Assembly (NCBI GenBank): GCA_037074705.1
Contig: CM073590.1
Coordinates: 52,417,895-52,481,894, forward strand
DNA length: 64,000 nt
DNA from: Zhengitettix transpicula
Taxonomy: Eukaryota > Arthropoda > Insecta > Orthoptera > Tetrigidae
Direction of reading: 5' to 3'
Both the position numbers and the translations under genes were made by a program. This document shows, piece by piece, positions 46,605 through 56,985 of this stretch. Position 1 is the first letter of the stretch. Each line of letters begins with the position of its first letter. The notes under the pieces are model-generated. The model did not search any database and had not been told where the DNA came from. It saw only the letters and a list, made by a program, of their open reading frames with translations.

Positions 46605-46976
46605 CGAAAGGTGTATGTTCCAGGGTCGCAGACCTTGGGCATACGGTAAGAGTTGTCTTCTATTCCTATTGGAATACCTCTTAAACTGGTCAAGGCGAGG
46701 GGAAAGCTGCGACCCCACAGCAAACCCCTCTCCCGCCATCGGAAGGGCGGTGAACAAGTACCAAATGCCCGACCTACCTTGTGTAGGCTTTTCTAGGGTT
46801 TTACATGCATACCTTTTAGGCGAATTTCCGGGTAGGACCCTTAAACCATAGCCCGGGGGTTCTAGTTAACCATTGGCTACCTTTCCGCAGCCCCCCTTCG
46901 CTCCCTTTCCTATGATATAAGAGGCGTTGTCACTATGTTGATTACCCTATATATAGCTTATCTACACCTTCTTCTT
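46603..46976 (+). repeat. Family A, copy 9, inside Penelope relic
   Basis: 5'-truncated copy starting AGGTGTATGTTCCAGGGTC and ending ...TAGCTTATCTACACCTTC with a (TTC)n tract (CTTCTTCTTCTTCTTC) where other copies have A runs. About 20 bp is deleted in the middle (after GGAATA). It abuts the Penelope frame directly. Confidence 0.8.
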
Positions 46977-48590
46977 CTTCTTCTAGATGCCACAATAGTC
47001 CGGTAAAGAAGCAATAATCCATAGAGTATTCGGCGACAGAGCTGAGCCAAGAGTTTTAACTAATTATTTAAATTGTACCTTATATATTTAAATAAACATT
47101 AAATAAACCAAATTATATTGTAAATTGAATTTTTGAGTCCCTGAAAACCTATTACAACAGGGTAGTAAAAACAACGGAGCAGAGCATGTCAAATTAGGCT
47201 TGTAAAGGATTATCCATAACGAGAGTATCTGCGTTCGTCGTTTTATTAAACACGAATTGAATCTAATAGATACAAAGGAGTGAAGAAAACCCTTATTATC
47301 GACAAAACCACACAATCGTTCTCTGAAATTGCTTTTCTGAAGCTCTCTATGCTGTTTGTTTTTTATGGAACATTCGTCACCCTTGCAACCCCTACGATTG
47401 TAAAGTAAAATGAGGCGAAGAAGCGAGGCCTTATTCTTCTTAGCAAGTGTTTCTTTGCTTTCCTACCCTCGATTCTCACGTCTTCTGAGTGATTTAGTAG
47501 CGCGACACTTACCTCAAGTTACGAGAAGAATCACAATAAAATATGTTACGGTAGGCATAATTTGAGTGTGAGAAGGATTAAGCCGATGATGTAGTTTCCA
47601 GAAAAAATAGTTGTTGGAGTATTCAAATAAGATAAATTCAGATGCCACAATCTATTTGAACGTTTATGACTCACAGCCGACGGTAAATGGATTTGACAAA
47701 TGTGTTTGCGTGATTTGCTCAGAGGAACGCCCAGTTCAGAGAAAGCTGGCCAAACCCCAGGCAGTGCATTATGGCTATAACAGCGTGCGGGTGGTATTAG
47801 AAGCCATATGTGGTTTGTAATTGTGTTTCCTGCCGTTAGTGCCCCCTAGCGCTGCTCAGATACATCGCAGTGCAAACGTGCTGCCTCACCTCGTAATGCG
47901 TTGGACACTCCAACAGAGAAGGCCTAATATTTCATCAGCACCTTTTTCCTCAATTACTACAGTCTGCTTTAAAGCACACAACAAAAGGTTTTAGATTAAC
48001 AAGACCACATTAAAAGATGCAGTATATAGCCGATCTATCCAATTTGGATTCATTGAGTCATATACTGCTCTGAGATTATAATCAAATGAAACGAACGAAT
48101 ATATAAACTTTCTATTTTTATCATAATATCTGTAATGCCGCTGTTTCAGGAACAGATAGCGTCTACAATATTACATAAATTGGGCCTTTTCAAGTCACCA
48201 TTTAATTCAATTCTCACAAATATTTTATAACATTTATTGTACGACTTATCATACATAAAAACTCAACGTTGGGCGCCAATACGAGGTCTAAATAATTTAA
48301 ATAAATTTACACCCATTTGTTTTTTAAAACATAAAACAGTTTGAATTCTCGACAGACATGGTGGACCAGAGTTGACTATTCGAAATAATGCTTTAATTCC
48401 TCTCTGTATGAATTGCAAAATGAATGATTTCAAATTTTGAAGGTGTCCAAATCTCCGAAATCAGCGTTGCCTCCGCTTCACACGCGACGGAAATACACGT
48501 TCGTCCGTAGCTTAGCACCTTAGCATAATTAAACTAATAAACACTAAAAATAGATATAGAAGAACATGGCAAAGGACTAGGTTCCCTTAT
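46977..48590. other. interval without genes; isolated primer-site-like block
   Basis: 48269-48284 (minus strand) reads TTGGCGCCCAACGTTG, resembling the primer-binding blocks of the LTR elements, but no LTR with the shared U5 motif could be traced beside it. The frame at 47611-47820 has no recognised motif. A CTCF-like sequence lies at 47836-47854. Confidence 0.35.
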
Positions 48591-48639
48591 TATAAAATAC
48601 TATATAATAGATGAAACTATATAGTTAAACAACAGCTGG

Positions 48640-50400
48640 ATGATATCTGAATAACAAGGTATAACAGAAGGAATACATCCCGGCGACTCAACAATGTGGA
48701 AGGCAACCAAGAGGCTCCAGAAATAACCTAGCATCATCTACCCACAAATAGTCAACAACACTATATATTCTTCAGAAGAAGAATAAACAGATATATTGGC
48801 CACGCACCTGGAAAACGTGTTTACAACAAATGCAGACGAAGACGAACCTGTACTTGCTACCGAAATAGAAACCACCCTAGCTGAATTTCACAGGCGGGAA
48901 GCCATGGAAATAATCCCCGCGTCTACTCAAGAAATCCAGCCTAAACGGAAGACCCCTGCACCAGACCTGTTAACCAACGAAATATTGAAAAACTTATCAA
49001 AGAAAGCTGTAGCCTATTTAACCTCAATTTGTAATGGTTGTATAAGACTTGGATACTTTCCTCTGGCATGGAGAACAGCAAACGGCTTACTTATCTACAA
49101 AACTAGCAAGGCCAAACATGACCCTGATGGCTACAGACCCATAAGCCTACTGTTAACTTCAGCTAAGCTACTAGAGAAGGTGATCCTCCCTAGACTGCAA
49201 GAATACATACACGAACATGAAGTTATACCATCTCATCAGTTTGGGTTCAGTCACACTCGACTACTCACCAACTCATCAGAATATCAGAGACGATTGAAAA
49301 GGGATTTGAAGAGATAAAATATACTGCATTAGTCTTTTTAGATCTGGAAAGAGCCTTCGAAAAGGTTTGGCTGGAAGGACTCTTGTATAAAATGATTAAA
49401 TTAAATATTCCGGATTACATAATAAAAACCATAGAATCCTTCCTGACCGACAGGACGTTCAGAGAAAGAATCAACGCATCACTATCTAGCATCAAAACAA
49501 CAAAGCAGGAGTTCCCCAAGGGAGCCTATTGGGACCAACCTAGTTCAACCTCTACGTACACGATGTGCCCACAGTGAACGACTCAACGCTAGCCAAAATA
49601 GAAACTACAGTTCAACACCTTCAAAATGTAACGTGTGGTTGGTATAAAAAATGGAAAATAAAAATTAATACTACTTGATGCCAAGCAAAGATGTTCACAC
49701 TCAAGCGCTACACTCAACTACCGACACTCCAACTACACAATAACGAAATAACATTGAATCCAAAGGACTCAGCGATAAAGTATCTAGGGGTCCACCTAGA
49801 TGCAAAACTCAACTGGAGATACCACATACTTAAAAAACTAAATGAGTGCTACGCAAGACTCCCTCTGCTCTACCTCCTGATCAATCTCATCTTCCGAGTT
49901 GAATCCTCGCTCCTAATTTATAAATCGATTCTCCGACCCATTCTTACATACGTCTGCCCAGCTTGGAGCAACGCACCTACAAGTTCACTCAAGAAACTTG
50001 AAACCATGCAGAATAAAGTGTTACGTATTGCAACTAACAGTCCGTGGTTCATACGAAACAGTCAAATCCACCAAGAATTAAAAATTCTACTTATAACAAA
50101 CTAGATCCGCAGCCTAAGCATTAACTTTTTCAAAAATATAGTGAAGTGTAAAAGTGCAAATAAATTAAAGTTAAGACAAAAAACACCCATAAAAGACTCA
50201 AACGAAAGCTTCCCCAAGACGTACACAAATAATTGTCAACCTGTAAGTACTTGAACACAATATAATCAGCCAGAGGTGTGAAAATATATTTCACATAACC
50301 CTCTCTCCAAATACTCTTAGCCTAATGATTTCTTATTATATCATAGCATTGAATTGCATTTTATTTCCAGACCCTTGTAAATAAAGTTTTTAAAAAAAGA
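48640..50400 (+). pseudogene. jockey-clade LINE reverse transcriptase (FADD deleted)
   Basis: 48640-48795 gives the linker upstream of the reverse transcriptase. 48796-49317 runs HLENVFTTN, PAPDLLTNEILKNLSKKA, LGYFPLAWRTA, PDGYRPISLL (family box), and HEVIPSHQFGF. After a shift come ALVFLDLERAFEKVW (first catalytic Asp), IESFLTDR and QEFPKGA. From 49570 the text jumps from VNDSTLAKI to ETTVQHLQNV, so the FADD catalytic block expected between them is gone. 49691-50104 continues with KYLGVHLDAKLNW, LRPILTYVCPAW and KLETMQNKVLR. The element ends at about 50392 with GTAAATAAAGTTTTT and an A run. The endonuclease part is absent (5' truncation). It could not have moved itself. Confidence 0.85.
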
Positions 50401-50455
50401 AACGAAATTTCTAATATCGTATTTCAACCGTACAGGTTATGCAGCGATACCGTCT

Positions 50456-51480
50456 TATATGAGGGTTGTTTGACAGGTCTGTTAAAAATGTAACAAAAAT
50501 AACTGTTTTTTAGAAAACTTACTTTATTTCTCAACGCAGTCTCCTTCCATGGTTATTCACTTGGCACCAGTGAGTTTCCAATTTTTTCAACCACATCACA
50601 AAAATAGGTTTTGTCAAACTCTGCAAAATAGTCCGTCACTACCTCGATCACTTCTTCATTTGATGAAAATTTCTTCCCACCAAGCCAAATTTTCCACTTC
50701 TGGAACAATAATAAGTCGCTCTGTGATAGATCTGCTGATTACGGTGGATGAAAAACCAATTCAAATCCAAACATGTACAGTTTTCGCCATTGAGACTGCT
50801 GCCGTGCGCTCTGGCGCATTATCTAGTTACACAACACTTTCTTGCACGTCAATCCTGTTCGTTTCTGAATTAGCACCCGTTTTAAACGATCCAACAGAGC
50901 AGTAGAGTCTTGTTATGGTGGCACTATTTTCCAATAAATCTATGAATATTATACTCTAAAATTCCCTAAAGACAGCGACCATCAGCTTTCCAGCTTCACC
51001 TTTTTCGGTACACTTTCACCGCCTTTTGTCCAATGTTTTCATTATTTGTTTGTTTTTGGTTTCTGTAGTGCAGTGATGGATCCAAGTATCATCGACGATT
51101 ACGAATCTGCGCAAAATGGTTTGTGGATTACGCCCTAACATTGCTAGATTTTGAGTTGAAATATTTTTCCGAAGCCGTTTTTGGTCCAATGTCGTGGCAC
51201 CCATCACACACAAAGCTTTTTCCTGGAGGATAAAAATGCACTCGTTCAGTTCAGAAGCGTATGGAATCAGCTACCTCACGCACGTTTAGTCTGCGATCTT
51301 CCAATACGATAATGCGAACTTTTTCGATGTTTTCCTGAGTTGCGACCTCAATTGGGCTGGCGGAGTGAGTTTCATCTTCTGTGCTTCTGCGATCTCGCTT
51401 AAATTCATTAATCCAGAATAATTTTACTTCAATATACGTGAAAAGGTTGAAACAATACGTGAAATACATCATTTCTCTGA
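50456..51480 (-). pseudogene. mariner-type transposase relic 1
   Basis: Read on the minus strand from 51472: WINEFKRDRRSTEDE, then VATQENIEKVR and LEDRRLNVREVADSI (helix-turn-helix linker). 51016-51213 has LRRFVIVDDTWIHH, in which the first catalytic Asp is kept (family DETW). After shifts come LDNAP (family HDNAP) and, around 50700, KWKIWLGGKKFSSNEE then VEK and a stop near 50526. The order matches mariner D,D34D transposases, which cut and paste DNA flanked by TA. Several shifts and stops inactivate it. Sequence just after the stop (TGAGGGTTGTTTGACAGGTC, 50466 plus) may be the 3' terminal repeat; no matching 5' repeat was found. Confidence 0.75.
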
Positions 51481-52575
51481 AGCAATCTAAAACCTCTTTC
51501 TTTCCAATTGTACTAGTTTCTGTCTCTCTCTGTCCAACTCAACAACTCTCCTGTCGTTCCACTGACGATGCAAGCACTTTAATAGACTCATTTTCCTTCT
51601 CACCATACTCTATTCAAATTTTTGTTGGGCCAATACTGTTCCTGAATTTGTTCACCCCTCCACCCCCCAAAAAATATTGTCTAAATAATCAGATAACGTA
51701 ATTTTGACGTACCGCAACTTATGGGTACTCCTGATGTAGTCACTCCTAAAGTAATCCACAGCCTTTAATAAAAAATTACATTTTCATCCTATAACTTTCC
51801 AATTTGTACAGCGCAGAGTTGCATCTTGTCGGTTTGATTTAAAAATATTGAAGACAATAAAAAAATTATATGCCTTTGGATATTTTACTTGTCTCCTGAG
51901 CGCCAGCTGCAGATAAATGAATATATAACACAGAAAATTTTAGTTAATATAAGGAAATAAATTTAATAGATTAAAAAAATTAATATAAAGAAGGATTCCA
52001 CACTCACTACGATATTGCTTGTAATTAACTCACAGCTACTCAGGAAGCAAAAGGAACTCCTCTCATCAATATAAACCGTGGTTGGTTTGGTTACAAGAAC
52101 TCGCATTGCGACACCCGGAAATAAAAACCCAGCGATATCCGTGACTGGAACAATGGAGACCTGGAAGACGCGTGACCTCGGGTACAGCAGTTTTCACTCT
52201 CAGGTCAAGTGTACACTATCAAAGTAGTTTTCTTTGACTCTCGTTATGATGTGTTAATATTGGTTATTTTAATCACGTGGCAAGACACGCTCAGGTGAAG
52301 ACGCGTTATGAAATTCATTTCTACCAATCAGGTAGCTTTAGTGTACCTGACTATCTTTCTTTGTTACATTAGCCTTGACTCTTACAGAAGTGTTTGACCA
52401 AGACCAAAATTTCGTAAACCGAAGAGTACCGCAATGAATATTCCGTTGTCATCAGCCTCTGGCAAGCAACTGACCGCAGCCTTCTGATAATTTAAATAAA
52501 ATATGAATATAGTTTATAAATAACTATGTCGCAAAAGGAACTATAACAGTGTGTAGGTACATCACTTATGAACAA
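51481..52575. other. interval without recognised elements
   Basis: The plus frame at 51381-51701 overlaps the mariner start and has no motif. The rest is AT-rich with no repeats noted. Confidence 0.4.
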
Positions 52576-52579
52576 AATT

Positions 52580-54119
52580 TTATTTTTCCAAATAATCTTC
52601 ATCACTCCCAACTGCTTTACGCCATCATTGTATACCCGCATGGGTATTTAGCGAAACAAAGGTATCTACTATGATATAAACGACCACGCTGAACACAATT
52701 GCGTTGACCGCATATCTAATACTTCAGCCGTTTAGGAGATATAGCTGTTTTTCTGTATATTTCAACTATTGCTAATTAACTTCTAAATAGTCATTTTTCT
52801 TCCGAGTCTCCGTCTTGTCGCGAGAATTAGGCATCTATCCCTATAAAAGCGGCCGCGCTGATTACAATTTCGTTGATCGCAGATCGATAACTGCAGCAAT
52901 TTATGAGATATAGCTGTTTTGAAGGTTTTTTTTCCAAAAAGGTTAAAAGTAGCCCATTCGGGTTCAGACAGGTCCCTGCCTGTGGAAAAAATAAGAAAAT
53001 TAATTTTTTTTTAACATTTGAGGAAAATGCATTAAAACGCCTGTAACTCCTAAACCGTAAGAGATACGGCGTTAATAGTAGCCCATTTGGGTTCAGACAG
53101 GTCCCTACCTGTGGAAATTTTTTTTTTTTTTTTTTTTTAACATTTGAGAAAAATACATAAAAACGCCTGTAACTCCTAAACCGTAAGAGATACAGCGTTA
53201 AGTCTGGACCAGCACGCTTGAGCCACAATTTGGCAGCGTTCACTAGGGCGTCATCTTCAGACCTCGTTTGGATTCCTTCAGTTTACCAAAGAGATTGTAC
53301 CTGCATGGAGCCAGGTCAGAACGGTAAGGTGGATGTTTCAATTTTGTGCATCCTAGTTTTCTGATCTCGTCCGTGATTTTCTCATTAACATGTATCCGTG
53401 CATTGTCATGAAACAACAAAACATCCTGCTTCTCCCAATGTGGTAAAACACAGACGAGCTCGAAATTCCTTCAGAGTTTCCACATATGGGCCAGAATTAA
53501 TGGTGGTTACACGTTTATTGATGTCCACAGGAAAGAGTCCTTCTGAATCGAAAAACGCCGTAGTTTTAGGTTCACCAGCCGAAGGTTGATTCTGAATTTT
53601 TCTTTTCTTAGTCGAGTTTCCATGCTGCCACTCCATTTATTGCCTCTTCGTCTCCGGTTAAAATGGTGGAGCCATGTCTCATCGCCTGTCACAATTCTTG
53701 CTAAAAAGTCAACAACACCGTTCCCGTATTGTTCAAACGTTCGCTATACACCGATTTTCGTGTTTCTTTGTGTGCCTCTGTCAACATCCTTTGGAACCCA
53801 CCTGGAACAAACCTTTATCAACGTGAACTCTGTCAGTATTCTGCAAACTCTGTGACGCGTTTGTCAGCCAAAACCGTATCATTAACTCTATGCACATTGT
53901 CAACAGTTAGTACAGTGTGCTGCCTACCGCTGCGAGGCATAATCCGAATATTGGTGTGCCCTCTTGCACCACGTAATCTGCTTGACCACCGACTAAATGT
54001 ACTGCATCTCCAAATTCCTTTTTTCAACCTCTTGTGGATGTTTCACACTATCTGGTTCTCACAGCACATGAATTATATAACATTACGTTGCTTGGACGTA
54101 TGTCAAGTGCAGCAGCCAT
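52580..54119 (-). pseudogene. mariner-type transposase relic 2, split by tandem repeats
   Basis: Minus-strand order: RSGRQHTVLTVDNVHRVN and LADKRVTE (54000-53850), KVCSRWVPK (53815), LARIVTGDETWLHHF (53690; first catalytic Asp kept), KWSGSMET, NQPSAGEPK.TAFFDSEG (53590), TTINSGPYVETLK, then, after losing the HDNA region in a shift, HPPYRSDLAPCRYNLFGKLK (53330; final Asp position altered, D to R). NAAKLWLKRAGPD follows at 53235-53195. The C-terminal end resumes only at 52646: HAGIQ, stop, WRKAVGSDEDYLEK, stop (52580). The ~540 bp between are a foreign tandem-repeat block. Broken by stops and shifts as well. Confidence 0.75.
52660..53195. repeat. tandem-repeat block inserted in mariner relic 2
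   Basis: Two kinds of unit. The first appears at 52676-52753 and 52842-52919 (166 bp apart): TATAAA..CG.CC.CGCTGA, then TTGCGTTGACCGCATAT and GAGATATAGCTGTTTT. The second appears at 52950-53075 and 53079-53200 (about 129 bp apart): AGCCCATT(C/T)GGGTTCAGAC, CAGGTCCCT.CCTGTGGAAA, poly-T, AACATTTGAG, and AACGCCTGTAACTCCTAAAC then CGTAAGAGATA. TTTAGGAGATATAGC in the first and the complement of TAACTCCTAAACCG in the second are related, so all units may descend from one ancestor. The apparent 138-codon frame at 52827-53243 is mostly this block. Confidence 0.75.
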
Positions 54120-54121
54120 GA

Positions 54122-55490
54122 GACAAACTACGACAGCTCAACACTCGGGAAAGGGTTGAAATAACACGAGCCGGAAGAATGTATCTATGAACTCCATCAA
54201 GTTAAAATATGTTGAATGAGAGATAAAAATAGTGTGCATTACTTTTGGAGCTCTTACTCCCTTCACATTCCAAAATATTCCCAAAATCCACAAAGTAAAT
54301 GATACTTTGCAATATTCTGTCAATTAATTTTATCATTACAATATCACGAATTTTATATCCATAAAACTCGAATAGTTTAGTATTCTAATAGAAAATTAAA
54401 CGGGTTGATGATTCAACGACACCGCAATTCTGGATTGGTCGCAAAAGCAAATTACCTGTAAGACGCATCACTAGCCCGCTGACCTAATCCAACTGGCATG
54501 TTTGTGCGCGGCGTAATCCGTTGACAGAACTTAACGAGCGCAGCTCGGCCAGCACAAAGAGTTGCCCGTGGCGGTGGTGTGGGTTGCTAATAAACAAGAT
54601 TCCCCCTTTGTGCAAAGTCTCTGACGTGGCAACAATGGTAATTAGCTGTGGTCGGGGGAAACCCCGCAGGGTCATTGTGCCTCAACAATGCCCACGGTAT
54701 AATATTTTGATGATTTACCGGTTGACGTGAGTGAAAGTGGTTGGCGCTTTAGGTGTGAGTTGCTAGAAAACATTGCCCATTAGCTGATCGACATGTCGGG
54801 TACTTCTTGGTCATTACCACAACTCATGAAAATATTTTTCGTTTAGGGTACGTGTGATTGCACGGCGAAAATTATTGACATCCATACTCAAATAAAAGTT
54901 AATTTCTTTATTGTGAATAGAATGATAGGTATGAGTGTGGTTAACTCTATCTTTCCTCTCATTATCCCAGTTTAAATCACAGTATTTATCTCGTTTAATG
55001 TAATTAAATATCTAATTTATTCTCTGATTTACTCTGTTAACAGTACCACTTTTCAAACTATTTATGACTTAAAAACGTAATTATATTGCATAATAATAAG
55101 TCTTCATCTTCCTCCTGGGCATCCATCACGTTATATGAAACTATTTGATATATATATATCAATACCATATATTAATTCTATAAATAGAACAAGTCTACGT
55201 TGGAAAAAGTATCCCTTAAATTTGTCAGGGAATAGTATGATATAACTTTATAATAGCCTTCACTTTAAAAAGATTAATTAATAATCGTCCGTGACGTTAT
55301 GTGAAAACTCCAGATAAATGTATCCCTGTGTTAAGTACAGAAGTTATAAGTTGCTGTTGTCAAAATTTAGTCATTGCCAATGTGCACGACAGATTAAAAG
55401 AAAAGTGTCTAGGAAACATAAATGAGGGAGAGTAAAATGAAAACCTTAATCATTTTTTAAAATTTAATTTGCTGTGCACACATCCAACAA
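54122..55490. other. interval without genes
   Basis: 54420-54760 is less AT-rich than its surroundings and has dense transcription-factor-like words (see findings). The rest is AT-rich with nothing recognised. Confidence 0.4.
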
Positions 55491-55498
55491 ACCTGTAT

Positions 55499-56135
55499 CA
55501 TTTTTCGACATAGTCTTCTGCACACTCAATGCAACAACGTTTCCGAAGTGCCTGATTTCCCGTAGAAAAAATTCTTTTGGGAGCCGGAACAACACTCGTG
55601 CACCGCCTGGTGCTTCTCGTCATTGAAATTAAATTTCGTCCCACAAAGTGCTTCTTTTAGGGATCCATACAAATAGAAATCACTTGGGGTAAGGTTTGGT
55701 GAGTATGATGGATTAGGCAGACATTCAAACCATATGTCTGCGATTGTCGCAATCGTCGTACGTGCCGTATGGGGCCGTGAATTGTCATGTTGGACACATG
55801 TCGATAGCAATCCTTGTCGTTTAGTTATAATGGCAGGCCGAATATGAAATTTGAGGAGGCATGCGTATGTGTTACTGGTAACAGTGCTCCCTTGCGGCGT
55901 GTAGAGCTCCAAGAGGATGTGTTTTTTGTTCTCGGGAGTCTCGACACGATGTAACCGGTCCGGGCGCGGAGCATCGGCTGCAGACGTCACACCAATTGCG
56001 AACTTTCAACTCCATTCACACAGTTGCTACTGTAGCGATCAGGCATCCCCATACTGGACCTTCATTCTGCGATAAATGTCTATAGGTTCCACACCTTCAC
56101 TTTGCAAAAATCTATTCAATGAACGCTGTTAGTCT
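55499..56135 (-). pseudogene. internally deleted mariner-type transposase relic 3
   Basis: The minus strand begins with a helix-turn-helix region (56130-55990): LNRFLQSEGVEPIDIYRRMK, VQYGDA, stop, and EWS.KFA. Then DAPRPDRLHRVETPENKKHI is joined directly to LLELYTPQGSTVTSN. In complete relatives these two parts lie well over a hundred residues apart and flank the first catalytic Asp (GDETW), which is missing. The 3' part is well kept: STCVQHDNSRPHTA (second Asp), SYSPNLTPSDFYLYG (third), KNFFYGKSGT and DYVEK stop. Such deletion derivatives can be moved only by another copy's transposase. Confidence 0.8.
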
Positions 56136-56345
56136 TTGGTGCACGTTGATAGTCGACAGCCTGCGCCGGTTTTTGCGAAATTGCACCGTGTGGCAACCTA
56201 GGGGACATCCGGCAGATTATTTAAAACACGTGTACAAACTTACAAACCACTTTAGATTTGATTAAACTTTTAAGGTTTTATTTGACTTTCACTCGTAGGT
56301 AGTTTTATCACGGTGGTAATTCAAATCATGTGATTGATGTCAGTG
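56136..56345. other. short spacer
   Basis: Probably includes the 5' end of mariner relic 3; no matching terminal repeat could be confirmed. Confidence 0.3.
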
Positions 56346-56794
56346 ACAGGCAGAACCTTGTAGGAGAGACAGGAAGGTGCTACCTTTGGGAATGCCTTTT
56401 TCTCTCTCGGTTTTTCAACTAAGGTTCCCACAAGCCGAGGCTCTTCGGCCTGTTTTGAGAGGTGTATGTTCCAGGGTCCCAATCCTTGGGCATACGGTAA
56501 GAGTTGTTCGCTGTTTCCATTGGAACAGTCGGCCAGCTGCCTCCTAAACTGGTCGAGGTACGGAGAAGGGAATGCTGCGTTCCCACAGAAAACCCCTCTC
56601 TCGCCATCGGAAGAGTTGGGACAAGTACCCAATGCCCAACCTACCTGATGCAGGTTTTTCTAGGGTTTTCCCTGCATTACTTTTAGGCGAATGCCGGGTA
56701 GGATCCTTAAACTATAGCCCGGGGGCCCTAGTTAACCCTTGGCTACCTTCCGCTACCCTTCCGCATCCCCCCTTTCAAATCCCTTTCTATGCTC
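56346..56794 (+). repeat. Family A, copy 10
   Basis: Starts gacaggcagaaccttgtagg (first 5' subfamily) and runs to ...CAAATCCCTTTCTATGCTC, losing the last ~60 bp including the A tail. A Penelope-type terminus follows within 50 bp, so the 3' end may have been removed by that insertion. A 103-codon antisense frame (56321-56632) and an 86-codon sense frame (56572-56832) cover it. Confidence 0.85.
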
Positions 56795-56834
56795 AATATA
56801 TTGTTCTTGGAGTTCAACCGGGTTTTGCATAATT

Positions 56835-56985
56835 ATATTAGAACGCAACGTTTCGACGACTAAAAGCTCTGTCGTCATCTTCTAGGCGAAGTGCGGGAAC
56901 CATTCCATTCCATATTATATATATCCTCCACCGAATCATCACGCTGTGGGAGCCAATCAGCGCATACTATTTGCTTTCATCCGTT
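56835..56985 (-). repeat. Penelope terminal repeat with hammerhead-like fold
   Basis: Minus strand: CTAGAAGA, then GACGAC and GTCGTC (perfect 6-bp stem with an AGAGCTTTTA loop), then GAAACGTTGCG. The first core box carries one extra base relative to CTGANGA. On the plus strand it is followed by ATATATATCCTCCACCGAAT, then GTGGGAGCCAATCAGCGC, text typical of Penelope terminal repeats. No reverse transcriptase is adjacent. Confidence 0.55.

Noticed and set aside
52827..53243. 138-codon minus-strand gene
   Set aside because: Only its first ~14 codons are mariner; the rest is translation of the tandem-repeat block including poly-T.
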